A DNA stretch of 64,000 nt, taken from NCBI RefSeq assembly GCF_019320115.1, contig NC_089591.1, positions 55,800,078-55,864,077 of the forward strand. The letters run 5' to 3'. A program made the position numbers and the translations under genes. This DNA comes from Miscanthus floridulus. Its lineage: Eukaryota; Streptophyta; Magnoliopsida; Poales; Poaceae. The notes beneath the pieces were generated by a model. It worked only from the letters and a program-made list of their open reading frames with translations. It searched no databases and was not told the DNA's origin. Of this stretch, positions 23,001-33,900 are shown in pieces (position 1 is the first letter of the stretch; each line of letters begins with the position of its first letter).

Positions 23001-24460
23001 CAACTGTTTACTTAAGTACTTATGATTGATGCATTAGGTTATAAGAGTTGAATGGAACCACTTGATGCATGTACATTCCTTGTCCAAATATTACACCTTT
23101 AACCGGTATAGGTCTAGGATCGAATATATGCTTAGCTATGCTTAGACCGGTAGAAGTTGGGTGATATCTTGTCACCTACGAGATATAGGTGGATACCGAA
23201 GCATGGTTGGCTATATCTGCTATCGTGGAACAGAACCATGAGGTAAAAGTAAATCAAGACCGGACGGGAGGTCGATAGAGAAGCAACAAGACATGGAGGT
23301 CTTGGGTGTGGATCTATCCCCGTCTATGTCGATCAAGGACCGTACCATTGTTGGAACTTCTGACAAGATTGAACGCATGCCTCTCACTTAGCTGGCCGGA
23401 TAACTCATTCCGACCGCGAAGCTGAGTAATTCAACTTAGGCCGGGACTCATTCTGTTGTGCGCTCCTTCCGGGGAACGATCAGACTAAGCCCAAGGGTAG
23501 GCTTGGCCTGAGCATCCTGGCATCTAGTGTTCCAGATTGTGCAGCATGGTACGGACCCACGAAATGTGTACCTGAGTTGTACCAAAGGTGACCTAAGGCT
23601 ATCATGGTTGGTAGACCTGGGTTTGTGTTAGGAATAAATTCCCAGCTGGTTGAAATTGATTCGAATCGCCGTCTCTCCCGGATAGTGAGAAACTTGACTA
23701 GCTCCAACATCGTAGTAACTGTGTTATGAAACATGATGGTTTGGATGAATATGGAATTACAATACCTACTATGGTTACTATTGTATGCTTCTAAATGATA
23801 TACCACATGTTTGGCACAGGATAGTTTGCTAACCTAGAAATGGATAGTTATAATTAACCTGGTAAAGACTTTATAACTATACCATGATTCAATTACTTTT
23901 ATGCAAAAATGTTGTCAAGTTACGTCCACTTATACAGCCTTGCATAATCCTTGGAGTCATTTTATTTCTGGTTCATGACGGGTAAGTCTAGCTGAGTACC
24001 TTCTCGTACTCAGTGTTTATTTTCCCATTGTTGCAGATGGCACTGTGTATCATGGTTATTGCAAGAGTTGCTTCTATCCCACCATGGATGAGGAGTAAGC
24101 CTTGGGCAGGCTTCTTTATTAATTCCTATCCTTGCTTTTGTGGACCATGATCTTATTTGGCACTGTATCAAACTATGTTGGAACTTTATTTTTGAACTTA
24201 TTTGCTTCCGCTTTATTTATCAAACTCAGTTTGTAATAACTTTTATTCATACTCTAATGACAAAATGTATCTGTGAACTTTATGTAATATGTGGCATGTA
24301 TGTTGAATCCTATACGATCTTGGTTGTTGTAAATCGTTTATCGAGACCCGTCGTGGTACTCGATGGACTACCAGGTTTATATGAGTTCAAGTATGACAGT
24401 GCGACCGCTTGTGGGCTACCATTGTACTTGTACTCTTATAAATTGGTCGATTCTACGACA
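20047..24460 (+). repeat. 5' LTR of Tekay-1 (4414 bp)
   Basis: Starts TGTAACACCTCAGG and ends TTCTACGACA. It has an AT-rich first kilobase, a GC-rich block (about 20880-21680) with open but unrecognised frames, a long AT-rich stretch, and a 3' part with a perfect 8-bp hairpin (23992-24013). It matches 30964-35377 in length and sequence. The GC-rich block resembles a 5'-leader or captured host DNA, but no domain is visible. Confidence 0.93.
23992..24013 (+). other. Conserved 8-bp stem-loop in the Tekay-1 5' LTR
   Basis: CTGAGTAC and GTACTCAG pair perfectly around a 6-base loop (CTTCTC). The same stem with the same loop is at 34908-34929 in the 3' LTR. With a different loop (ATTCGA) it is at 63478-63499 in the diverged Tekay-2 LTR. 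Confidence 0.7.
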
Positions 24461-24462
24461 GC

Positions 24463-24474
24463 TGGTATCAGAGC
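24463..24474 (+). other. Primer-binding site of Tekay-1
   Basis: TGGTATCAGAGC, a perfect complement to the 3' end of initiator Met-tRNA, two bases after the LTR. Confidence 0.95.
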
Positions 24475-24742
24475 AAGATTCAACGTTAATTGTCACAAGT
24501 GTATTTAAAACAAAAGTTTTTGTTTTCCAAAAACCCTTCTCTAGCAACTAATAGTTATATAATAGGTATTTGAAATCTAAAGTGTGCCAATGATCACTTT
24601 CCTTATGCCCAAATTAAGGACTATTAGGTGGCTATTTAAGTACTAACATGGGGGTTTTTACTTCGTCGTCCATACGATGTGCTATTATATGGATGCCATT
24701 CACTTGAGTGGTAATGTATGGATCAAATGCCTCTACGCCAAG

Positions 24743-24748
24743 GTAAGA
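24743..24748 (+). promoter_or_regulatory. Candidate 5' splice donor upstream of ORF0 and gag
   Basis: CCAAG|GTAAGA is a near-consensus plant donor about 270 bases after the primer-binding site. Two acceptors lie downstream, each directly before an ATG: TGCAG|ATGGC (exon at 25230) and TCGCAG|ATGATG (exon at 26509). Splicing is a prediction. Confidence 0.45.
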
Positions 24749-25229
24749 TGAGGAGTGTATGACCGTAAGATGTGAGCGTGCAGTCGGGGAGAGTTAGCTT
24801 TGGTACGGCTATGTATGCATGCCTGCATGCGTATATGGTACATATTTAATTATGGGTTTAAATTATTGTCGGGTAGATTGATACGGATGTATATGTATGG
24901 ATATACATATATGGAAGTATTTACAAGTACATTCTGCATATTTCATTCTGGGTTTAGGGCTGAGATAAAATTTTATACAGGTACACTAACAACGAAACGT
25001 GTAGCTCGACTAGTTACGCCATTTATGAGAGAACATATGTATGCCACCGTGTCTACCGTTAGAAACAAATTTTTCCTAAGTTTGTGAGGACGTACGGAAT
25101 GAGCATGCATCATGATAATTATCATTCACATAATTACATTGTTCCTCCCCTTATAAAATTCTTACTTGGTTATGTAACTCTTATCCATTATGGCATTGTC
25201 TCACCAAAGGGTACATGTTAATGGTGCAG

Positions 25230-26153
25230 ATGGCACGCACCAAGCAGACTGCTCGCAAGTCCACCGGAGGCAGAGCTCCCAGCCGTCAGCTTGCTCCACA
25301 TACCCATCAACGTCACATGTTCCTTGGAGAGTTTGGGATGCCTACACTCTTATGGAGAGTGCTCAGCTATGTAGGCTATCCTGATGGAATGGAACCCCGC
25401 TACTTCTGGGCGAATGAGCAGTTGGGAGAAGGTCTCTTAGTTACTGTGGAGGCCGTTGTTCATCCCCGAGGTGATGATTCTGAGTGGACAGGCTGGTGTT
25501 ATGAGCCAACTGGCAGGACTGCTGAAGAAGCAGCTGGCAGGGCAGCCTTTGGGATCCTGAGGGATATCATGGATCATTTTCCTCAGGAGCTGGCAGCCGC
25601 TTTGGTTGGAGTTTTTCCGAGGGGTAACCCCTCCACTAACTCATGGCAGTAGGCAAGAGGAAGATCTTTGGAGATTGGTGCAGTAGAAGGGCAGAACAAC
25701 GATAACCCTTCCATGAGTGCCATGTTCGCAGTGATGAGAGTGTTAGATGGAGTAGAAGGTAGCCTCAGACGTGTGTCTGGTGCTCTTGGTCATGCCCACG
25801 AGGACCGATGTTAGCTTCAGAGGGAGCATGATGCCGAGATTGAGAGGCTCACTGAAGAGATGACTCGATTAACTCACCAAAGGAATGCGGCCTAGACCAG
25901 GGAAGATGTTCTGAGAGCTCAATAGTTCGAGCTAGGGTAGTAGCTGGTCAGTGCGGAAGAATACAACGATCACCTACATGAAGAGGTTCATCTACTGAAC
26001 AACTAGCTCCACCCTTATGTCCCACCTGGAGCCACAGAAATGGATCTAGAAGGGGACGAGGAAGAAGAAGAAGTAGAGCCTGAAGAAGAAGTGGAGCCTG
26101 AGGAAGGAGATGATCCTACGTCTGACCTCGATAGTGATCATGATGAGGATTAG
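25230..26153 (+). pseudogene. ORF0 of Tekay-1: histone H3-tail mimic fused to a non-histone protein
   Basis: From the ATG at 25230 the product reads M-ARTKQTARKSTGG-RAP-S-RQLA. It matches the H3 N-terminus at residues 1-21 except K14R, R17S and K18R; K4, R8, K9 and S10 are kept. The rest is not histone: there is no H3 globular domain. Residues 29-121 include FLGEFGMP, RVLSYVGYPDGMEPRYF and WTGWCYEPTGRTAEEAAGRAAFGIL, a beta-then-helix pattern I cannot assign. Residues 196-221 are a likely coiled coil and 271-307 are very acidic. The first in-frame stop is TAG 25650; six more TAGs follow (25812, 25893, 25923, 25938, 25941, 26004) before the terminal TAG 26151-26153. The ATG at 25230 is preferred over 25215 because it places the tail exactly at the N-terminus and follows a TGCAG acceptor. 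It lies between the primer-binding site and gag. Confidence 0.75.
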
Positions 26154-26508
26154 ATCGCTTAGCACTTAATGGAAGGTCTAATGTATCACCTTTATTCATG
26201 TAATGGACCTGTAGTTCGAGTTTGGCATTAGTGACCCGACTATCATGTAATGTTGATTATCGCACGTTTGGTTGAACATCAATGCAATTCCAGTCCTTTG
26301 TCGGTAATCATGATTTAAATTTGCATGCGTTATGAGCGCGATAAGTGGTCTAATTGGGGATGTCATGTTGCGAGAATGAAGTGTTATGCCTTTGTTTTTA
26401 TTGTGATTTTGAGAATTTTCTCTAGTAATTTCAGTTTGGCATGAGTACCTAATTCATCTGTAATCTCTTGGCATCAACCAATAATCGCTTATTATTGCAA
26501 CTTCGCAG
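26154..26508 (+). other. ORF0-gag intergenic region ending in a splice acceptor
   Basis: No long frame. It is AT-rich and ends in CTTATTATTGCAACTTCGCAG just before the gag ATG, which looks like a plant 3' splice site. Confidence 0.5.
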
Positions 26509-27560
26509 ATGATGCGCACCCATGCTGGAGCTAGTGGCAGCTAGGATGGCAACCATGATGACTTGCCACCCCCACCGCCGCCGTCTGCTCAGGAGTTCTT
26601 TACCCAGTTCCTAGGGAGCCAAAGGACAATGGAGAAAGCTTTGCGCCTTATCGCACAAAACACTGCTCGTGGCCACCCACATCAACCAGGGGCCAAGCCA
26701 AATCAGCACAGTACATTCAAGGAGTTTCTAGATACGAAGCCTTCAATCTTCAAGGTGGCTGAGGAACCACTGTAGGCCGATGAGTGGCCGAATACCATTG
26801 AGCAGAAATTCCGTCTGCTGAGGGTCACAGAGCATCTAAAAGCAGAGTATGCTTCTCATCAATTGCAAGGACCAATAGGGATCTGGTGGACACATTTCCT
26901 ATCGTCCTTGCCTACTAATGCGCGAGTTACCTGGGAACAGTTCAAGCTGGCTTTTAGGGGACACCATATTCCCCCGGGCCTGATGCGCATGAAAGCAGCT
27001 GAATTTATGAGGCTCACTCAAGGAACAAAGTCACTCACTGAATATATGCACGCATTCAACAACCTATCAAGATATGCTCCAAGTTTTGTGGATACTGAAG
27101 AGAAAAAGATAGAGAGTTTCAAGCGAGGTTTGGGTACTAAACTGATGAAGACTATGGCCAATTCTAGGTGTGCCACATACAATGAGTTTATTAGTGATGC
27201 CTTGACCCAAGAGAACCACAACAACATGCATGCAGTTGCCAAGGGTCGCAAGAGGGCATATGAGGCCGGTGCATCCGAATCTTTCCAGTCGAAAGCGCCT
27301 ATCACAACTAGGCCACAATTCTGTCCACCTACACCCAAGTTTAGGCCTCCACCACCGAAAACTCAGAATAATAGGCCACAAAAACCATTCCATAAGGTGT
27401 TCACTATTGCCCTACCAAAAGGAAATGGCAATCAGGACAGCTCCACCAGATTCAGAAGTAATCAACCATGTTTCAACTACAACCAACTAGGTCATTGGTC
27501 CAAGGAGTGCCCCACCCCAAGAAGAATAGCAACCAGAATTAGAACAATCAGAGACAGGTG
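26509..27560 (+). pseudogene. gag of Tekay-1
   Basis: ATGATGCGC at 26509 starts right after a splice-acceptor-like CGCAG. The N-terminus has a Pro run (PPPPPP) and FTQFLGSQR. The capsid (Retrotrans_gag) part follows: WWTHFLSSLPTNARVTW, FKLAFRGHHIPP, FMRLTQGTKSLTEYMHAFNNL. A basic, Pro-rich linker leads to a zinc knuckle in which the second Cys is Tyr (CFNYNQLGHWSKEC). In-frame TAG stops are at 26542 and 26773. A 1-bp deletion near 27518 shifts the end out of the pol frame. Gag of an intact relative would form the particle; this one cannot. Confidence 0.85.
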
Positions 27561-30500
27561 AATGCCAGGGCACGTCAGGGACAAGTGCATTATACCGTTG
27601 TGGAGGAAGTGCCCACCAGAGAAGTTGTCACGGCTGGTATGTTTTTCGTCAACAAGCATCCCGCTGTTGTTTTATTTGATTCGGGAGCTTCTCATTCATT
27701 TATGAGTCAAGCATTTACATCTAGACATGATTAAGAAATAATTGAAGTAAGCAAAGGGGGTTTTAACATAAGTTCAGTAGGGGGAACTGTTATTACCAAA
27801 AAGATAGTCAAAAATGTGCTCATCTCTATACAAGGGAGGGAGTACACAACAGATTTGATAATATTGCTGGGGTTATCAATAAGTGTAATCTTAGGCATGA
27901 ATTGGATGAAGGATCATGGTGTTCTTATTGACACTAGCACCCATACTGTTATGTTGAGAGAACCCACGGGAGGGAATGCTTTTCTAGTACCACTCTCCCG
28001 TGATTTCAAACCCCAACATTTAGCCTGTGCTATCCAAACCACCACAATATGTGATATCCCCATGGTTTGTGAGTTTCTAGATGTATTTCCTGAGGAATTA
28101 CCAGGTCTACCACCAGATAGGGACATGGAATTTAAGATCGAATTAGTGCCAGGTACCGCACCCATATCCAGAAGGCCCTATAGAATGCCACCCAATGAGT
28201 TAGCAGAACTTAAGGTTCAATTGCAGGATCTGTTGGACAAGGGTCTTATCCAACCTAGCTCATCTCTATGGGGATGTCCAGCCTTATTTGTGAAAAAGAA
28301 GGATAAGTCACTGAGAATGTGTGTAGATTACAGACCACTCAATGTTGTGACCATCAAGAACAAATATCTGTTGCCCCGCATCGACATCTTGTTCAATCAG
28401 CTAGCGAAGGCAAAGGTATTCTCCAAAATTGACTTGAGATCAGGCTACCATCAGATAAAGATCAGATCAGAGGATATACCTAAAACTGCTTTCTCTACTA
28501 GGTACGGCTTATATGAGTATTTGGTTATGTCTTTTGGATTAACAAATGCTCCCGCCTACTTCATGTACCTGATGAACTCGGTATTCATGCCTGAACTTGA
28601 CAAGTTCGTGGTCGTGTTTATCGATGATATATTGATTTATTCAGAAAATGAGTTAGATCATGAAGAGCATCTGAGAATTGTCTTATCCAGACTGAGGGAG
28701 CATAAGCTATATGCCAATTTTAGCAAATGTGAATTTTGGTTGAGCAAAGTACCTTTCTTAGGTCACATTTTATCAAGAGATGGAATCTCAGTAGACCCAT
28801 CAAAAGTACAAGAGGTCATGGATTGGAAAGCCCCAACTTCGATTCATGAAGTTCGGAGTTTTCTAGGGTTAGCGGGATATTATCGTCGTTTCATTCCAGA
28901 TTTCTCAAAGATAACTAAGCCTATGACCAGACTACTTCAGAAAGATGAGAAGTACAAATGGACACCAAAATGTGAAACAGCTTTTCACACCCTCAGAACT
29001 TTGTTGACTACAGCACCTGTGCTAGCACAACCAGACATTGAAAAACCTTTTGATGTATTTTGTGATGCCTCGGGAATAGGTTTAGGATGTGTGCTTATGC
29101 AAGAAGGAAGAGTAACTGCATATGCTTCTCGGCAATTGAGAAAACATGAAGTCAACTACCCTACACATGATTTGGAACTTGCAGCCATTGTCCATGCATT
29201 AAAGATATGGAGACATTACTTGTTGGGCAATGTATGTCATATCTATACTAACCACAAAAGCCTCAAGTATATTTTTACCCAGCCAGAGCTGAACATGAGA
29301 CAACGAAGATGGTTAGAATTAATTAAGGACTACAATTTAGAAGTGCATTACCATCCAGGTAAAGCTAATGTAGTAGCTGATGCACTCAGTCGGAAGTCTC
29401 ATTGCAACACTGTAGAAGCATTGTTGGAAGATGGATTCAACTTGTTACATCCTGTTGTACTACACAATATCACGATCAGTTGTTCACTTGAGAGCAAAAT
29501 CATAGAGCTATAGCAGACAGATGTAGAAATAAGGCACATCAAGAGAAAAATGCAAGAGCAAGAAACCAAACATTTTAGATTGGACGAAAGAGGTGTAGTA
29601 TGGTTTGAGGACCGACTAGTGGTACCAAAAGACCGTGAGCTAAGGAATCAAATTCTAGATAAAGCTCACTTGTCCAAATTGTCCATCCATCCGGGTAGTA
29701 GTAAAATGTATCAAGATTTAAGAACCCGTTTTTGGTGGACTAAGATGAAGAAAGAGATCGCAGCCTATGTTGCTAGGTGTGATAATTGTAGTAGAGTGAA
29801 AGCCGTTCATATGAAAACTGCTGGATTACTTCAGCCATTGCCTATTCCAGGATGGAAATGGGAGGAAATCAGTATAGACTTTATCACAGGCCTTCCAATG
29901 ATGCCACAAGGTCATGATTCAATATGGGTAATTGTTGATCGTCTCACCAAGTCAGCACATTTTGTACCAGTTCACACGACATATCACGTGGGCAAATACT
30001 CTGAGTTATATGTTTCCCAGATCATGAGATTGCATGGAGTACCCAGGACTATAATCTCAGATCGAGGACCACAATTCATAGCTCATTTCTGGGAGCACTT
30101 ACACCAGGCTTTGGGGACCAAGCTAATCAGAAGTTCGGCATATCATCCACAAACTTCAGGACAGACAGAGCGAGTGAACCAAATCCTAGAAGATTTACTT
30201 AGAGCTTGTGTAATATCTTCAAAAGGTTCATGGGAGAAGTGGTTACCTTTAGCTAAATTCTCCTATAACAATAGTTATCAAGCAAGTATCAAGATGGCTC
30301 CATTTGAAGCCTTGTATGGTAGAAAATGTAGAACTCCCTTGAATTAGATTGAGCCAGGTGAAAGGAGATACTTTGGTATTGATTTTGTCAATGAAGCTGA
30401 AGAGCAAGTACGTATCATCCAACAACATATGAAGGCAGCTCAATCAAGACAAAAGAGTTATGTCGACAGAAGAAAAAGACCACTAACTTTTGAAATAGGT

Positions 30501-30920
30501 GACTATGTATACTTGAGAGTATCACCCATGAAAGGTGTGAAAAGATTTGGGATGAAAAAGAAGCTTTCACCAAGATATGTAGGGCCATACAAAATTGTGG
30601 AACAAAAAGGAAATGTTGCATATAAGTTACAACTTCCACCAGAAATGAGTGCAATATTTGATGTGTTCCATGTTTCTCAGCTAAAGAAATGTCTTCGAGT
30701 ACCTGAAGAAGCTATTGCACCCACCAACGTGTAGCTTCAATTGGATTTGACCTATGAAGAAAAGCTAATTTGAGTATTAGAGGAGATGGAGAGAGTAACA
30801 CAGAGTAAGATTATTAAGTTCTATAAGGTGGTGTGGAACAATCATAGTGAACAAGATGCTACGTGGGAAAGAGAGGATTATCTGCGAGAAGTTTATCCCG
30901 CCTTTTTCCAAGAATGGTAG
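27561..30920 (+). pseudogene. pol of Tekay-1: protease, RT, RNase H, integrase, chromodomain
   Basis: Protease: VVLFDSGASHSFMS (27669 on), then a TAA. RT, open 27816-29513: [17 protein letters not shown]-type segment, [26 protein letters not shown] and the catalytic FIDDILIYS (about 28618). RNase [34 protein letters not shown], and [10 protein letters not shown] where the usual TDHKSL has lost its catalytic Asp. Integrase (29550-30347): HHCC zinc finger (HLSKLSIHPG...CDNC) and the DDE residues in SIDFI, SDRGPQF and QTERVN. The C-terminus ends in VSQLKKC and a chromodomain (about 30746-30915: LEEMERVT, VVWNNHSEQDATWE). Stops at 29511, 30346, 30732 (TAG) and 30771 (TGA) break the frame. The final TAG is 30918-30920. 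Confidence 0.9.
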
Positions 30921-30950
30921 GTCTTGTAAATCTCAGGACGAGATTTTTAT

Positions 30951-30963
30951 AAGGGGGAGGGGT
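30951..30963 (+). other. Polypurine tract of Tekay-1
   Basis: AAGGGGGAGGGGT lies directly before the 3' LTR start TGTAACACC. Confidence 0.88.
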
Positions 30964-33900
30964 TGTAACACCTCGGGTGTTAGCCTTACATAACTTGACT
31001 TGCATAACATGAGCATGATCATAAAGCATTCATATATAAGCTTGACACTTGAAACATTGGATTGCAACATCTGCAACGTTTGCTTATTATCGCATGTTTC
31101 TTAAACATATGCAACTTTTCTCGTTATTTCATGTCTCCATGTGTCTAGGCATATGATCATGAGTGGACACATGTACTTGGTGGATGTGAGTCACACAAAC
31201 ATGTAGCCACACCTAGGGTAGCAAATAGAACCTTGCTTAGGGTTACATTTCATGAACCAACACTTAAGCTTTCTTGTGATTACACTAACTAGCTCAATGA
31301 GTGACTACTACATGAAATGATTGTGTGACCTTGCAAATAGCTCAAACATGTTTAGAGTATCATTATGAACAACTTTGATATTCATGGTTAGGGTTAAAAA
31401 GGTCATTAAGCCATGCTTTGATGTGTATCATCATTTAAAAGTGACATGTTTGACCAAAGTTGAACTAGGTGTTAGAGACCTTGCATGGAGGAGATCACTA
31501 AAGCAAAGTTGTAGTGTTTGACATAAGGAACAACTTTTATTTTTGGGTCTTTGACTGATTTAGCTCCTAACATGCTTGAATTGGTCCCACAAAAATCAGA
31601 AGAATCAACAATTCAACACTTAAGAAATTTTGCTAAGTCCTGGTTCACTGACGTGCTGACAGCCGACCTTTGGGACGATATAACTCGAGTTTGGTTGGGA
31701 ATTAGCACGAGTTCATTGAACAAGAATGGAAGCTGGTACATTAAGCTACAATTTTGGTTTTGACGGTGTGCGCTAATACTCCATGGATTAGCAGTTAAAT
31801 GGACGGGAAAACACGCTGTCAGGCTTCTTCACAGGCTCTGAACTTACTAAATCGGGCGATTCAGTGGTCGACTGCCTTCAGGCCATGGCCGCCACATGGA
31901 GGAGAAATGGCCGCGCGTCGCCTCTGCTCTGCCTCGCCAGGCCACGTCGGGCCAGTACACTCCTTCATCACCCCCGCACTTGCCCGCATCACCCTGCGCT
32001 TCCCATTTCGCTTTTCTGGCTCCTCCTTCCTCGCCACAGCAGCAGCCGAGCGCCTCCTTGCTCCGCCGTCGCCATAGCCTACGCAGGCTCGCGACGAGCC
32101 ATCCACTCTTCACCGCAGTAGCACCACTAGCTCCCTAGCAACCTACTACCTCCTCCCGTGTCCGTTGGTAGCACTTGGTAAGCCACCGTAACGCGTGCGA
32201 GCTCGCCAGAGCTCCACCGCTAGCCCCGTCTCCGTGGCCACGTCGCCACTGTCCACCCTAGGCCGCAATAGGGTGCTAGTTAGCTCCGCCGTAGCTTAGT
32301 GATGCTCGGTGTAGCGCTCGATTGAGCCACCATAGCCTCTATCGGCGTAGCACCGTCGTCCAGCACCACCGATCCACCATGGCCGCCATCGTCGTCACTA
32401 GAGTCGATGTTAGGGCCGAGCAAGTAGTGCAAACGATGCGCCTCGTCGAGTAGAACGTCTGGTGAAGATGTCACCGCCGGCGAACTCGCCGCCGTCGAGT
32501 TCTAGCCGTGCCCGTAGAGTAGCACCGTCGGCTCTGTTTTGTCGCACTAACCGATGGGGTCAACTGACCAGTGGGTCCCGCGTGTCAGCGACTCCGTGTA
32601 TTAAAGCCAGTTCATTTTTGAATGCAGATTTCATATGTTTTGTAATTTTTGTATCTTTAGTTTGGTAGCTTCAAAAATTGTGAAATAAATTTGGTAGTGC
32701 TCCTTAGGAAGTGTAGTATTTAGGAAAAATATGTTCTTGGCATTTACAGTAGAAATTTTTGGAGATTTAAATAGGGATTTGAAATGTGCTTTTGAATGCA
32801 TTCAAATTTGTTTATTTTATATCTAGGGTTCCTTTGCTCCAAAAATTATAAAATTTTTGTGGTAAGCTAGTCTTAGTATATATGAACTCTGGTAAAAATT
32901 TGAGGACCAGTGCATGTGTAGATTTGTAGTTATAGATTTTTCTTTTATGAATGGTTAATCCTTGTGTAAATTTTCATAAATTATTTATAAATCCAAAATT
33001 CATGAAACGTTTTGGAGGTAATCCTAGTAGTATATGGATGCTAAGAAAAATAGGAAATCTGTTGCTTGACACTTTTCAATAGGGTTTTCCATTTATGCTA
33101 TTTCAAGCCTTGCTGACTTATCATTTTTGTTTAGGATGTTCTACTGGGTAAAATGACATGAAATTTTTATAGTAGTCCTTTGATAGTATTAGTAAGGCAC
33201 TGTAAATGTTTGAGAATTTATGAAGTACTCTGATATATGTTTATTATTTAACCTAAATATCTCAGTAAAATAATAAAGGCATTTAAATAAATAGTTTGGG
33301 CTTCACCATTATATTATCTTAAATGTATTTGGTATGCTTAAACTGTTGGTAGATTTTATGTTGTCAAATTTTGAATGATTACATGAATTAGAAGTATTGT
33401 TACTTGGTATTGCATATTGAATAGTTTCCGGATAGGTTCTGGAGTTTGATGGATTGCATGTTGAAAATGATGTGTACTATAAAAATGGTTAATAACAAAG
33501 TTGTAGAGAATTTGATAAGCTTTCCAGAAAGTCCAGGATCACTGTATTTGGATTAGTAGAACTCCAATTATGAGTAAAACAAGTAACTACTATTTTGTGG
33601 CATAGTCGATGCATTGTAGAAGTAGTTAATTAATAATCGAGAAGAGATATGCACCTACTCAATAAACATGATGTACTTGTTAACATATATGCATTCGTAA
33701 TACTTATGCCACATTCATGCATCTAGGATTGGAGGAAGAGATCACGTTGCTGGAATTCGAAGAAGCAGAGGAAGGGGACCAACAGGAGAATCCGCAAGCC
33801 GTAGCTCCCGAAGGTGTGGAGCAGATCCCTAAGGAGCTTCCAGAGTGTCCTAACCACCGCCCCACTTCCTTTCTGTGAGGCAAGCCCTGGAGCATTCTAA

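Noticed and set aside
24463..24474. tRNA gene fragment
   Set aside because: The TGGTATCAGAGC match is a primer-binding site next to an LTR end; no cloverleaf surrounds it. The same applies at 10975 and 63935.
25230..25652. A genuine histone H3 gene
   Set aside because: Only the first ~21 residues match H3; the histone fold is absent and the ORF lies between the PBS and gag of a retrotransposon.
25650..26153. Programmed amber readthrough or a recoded TAG in ORF0
   Set aside because: Seven TAGs in ~120 codons in a decayed element are better explained by CAG-to-TAG deamination; TAG-rich decay is also seen in the unrelated Tat and copia elements of the window.
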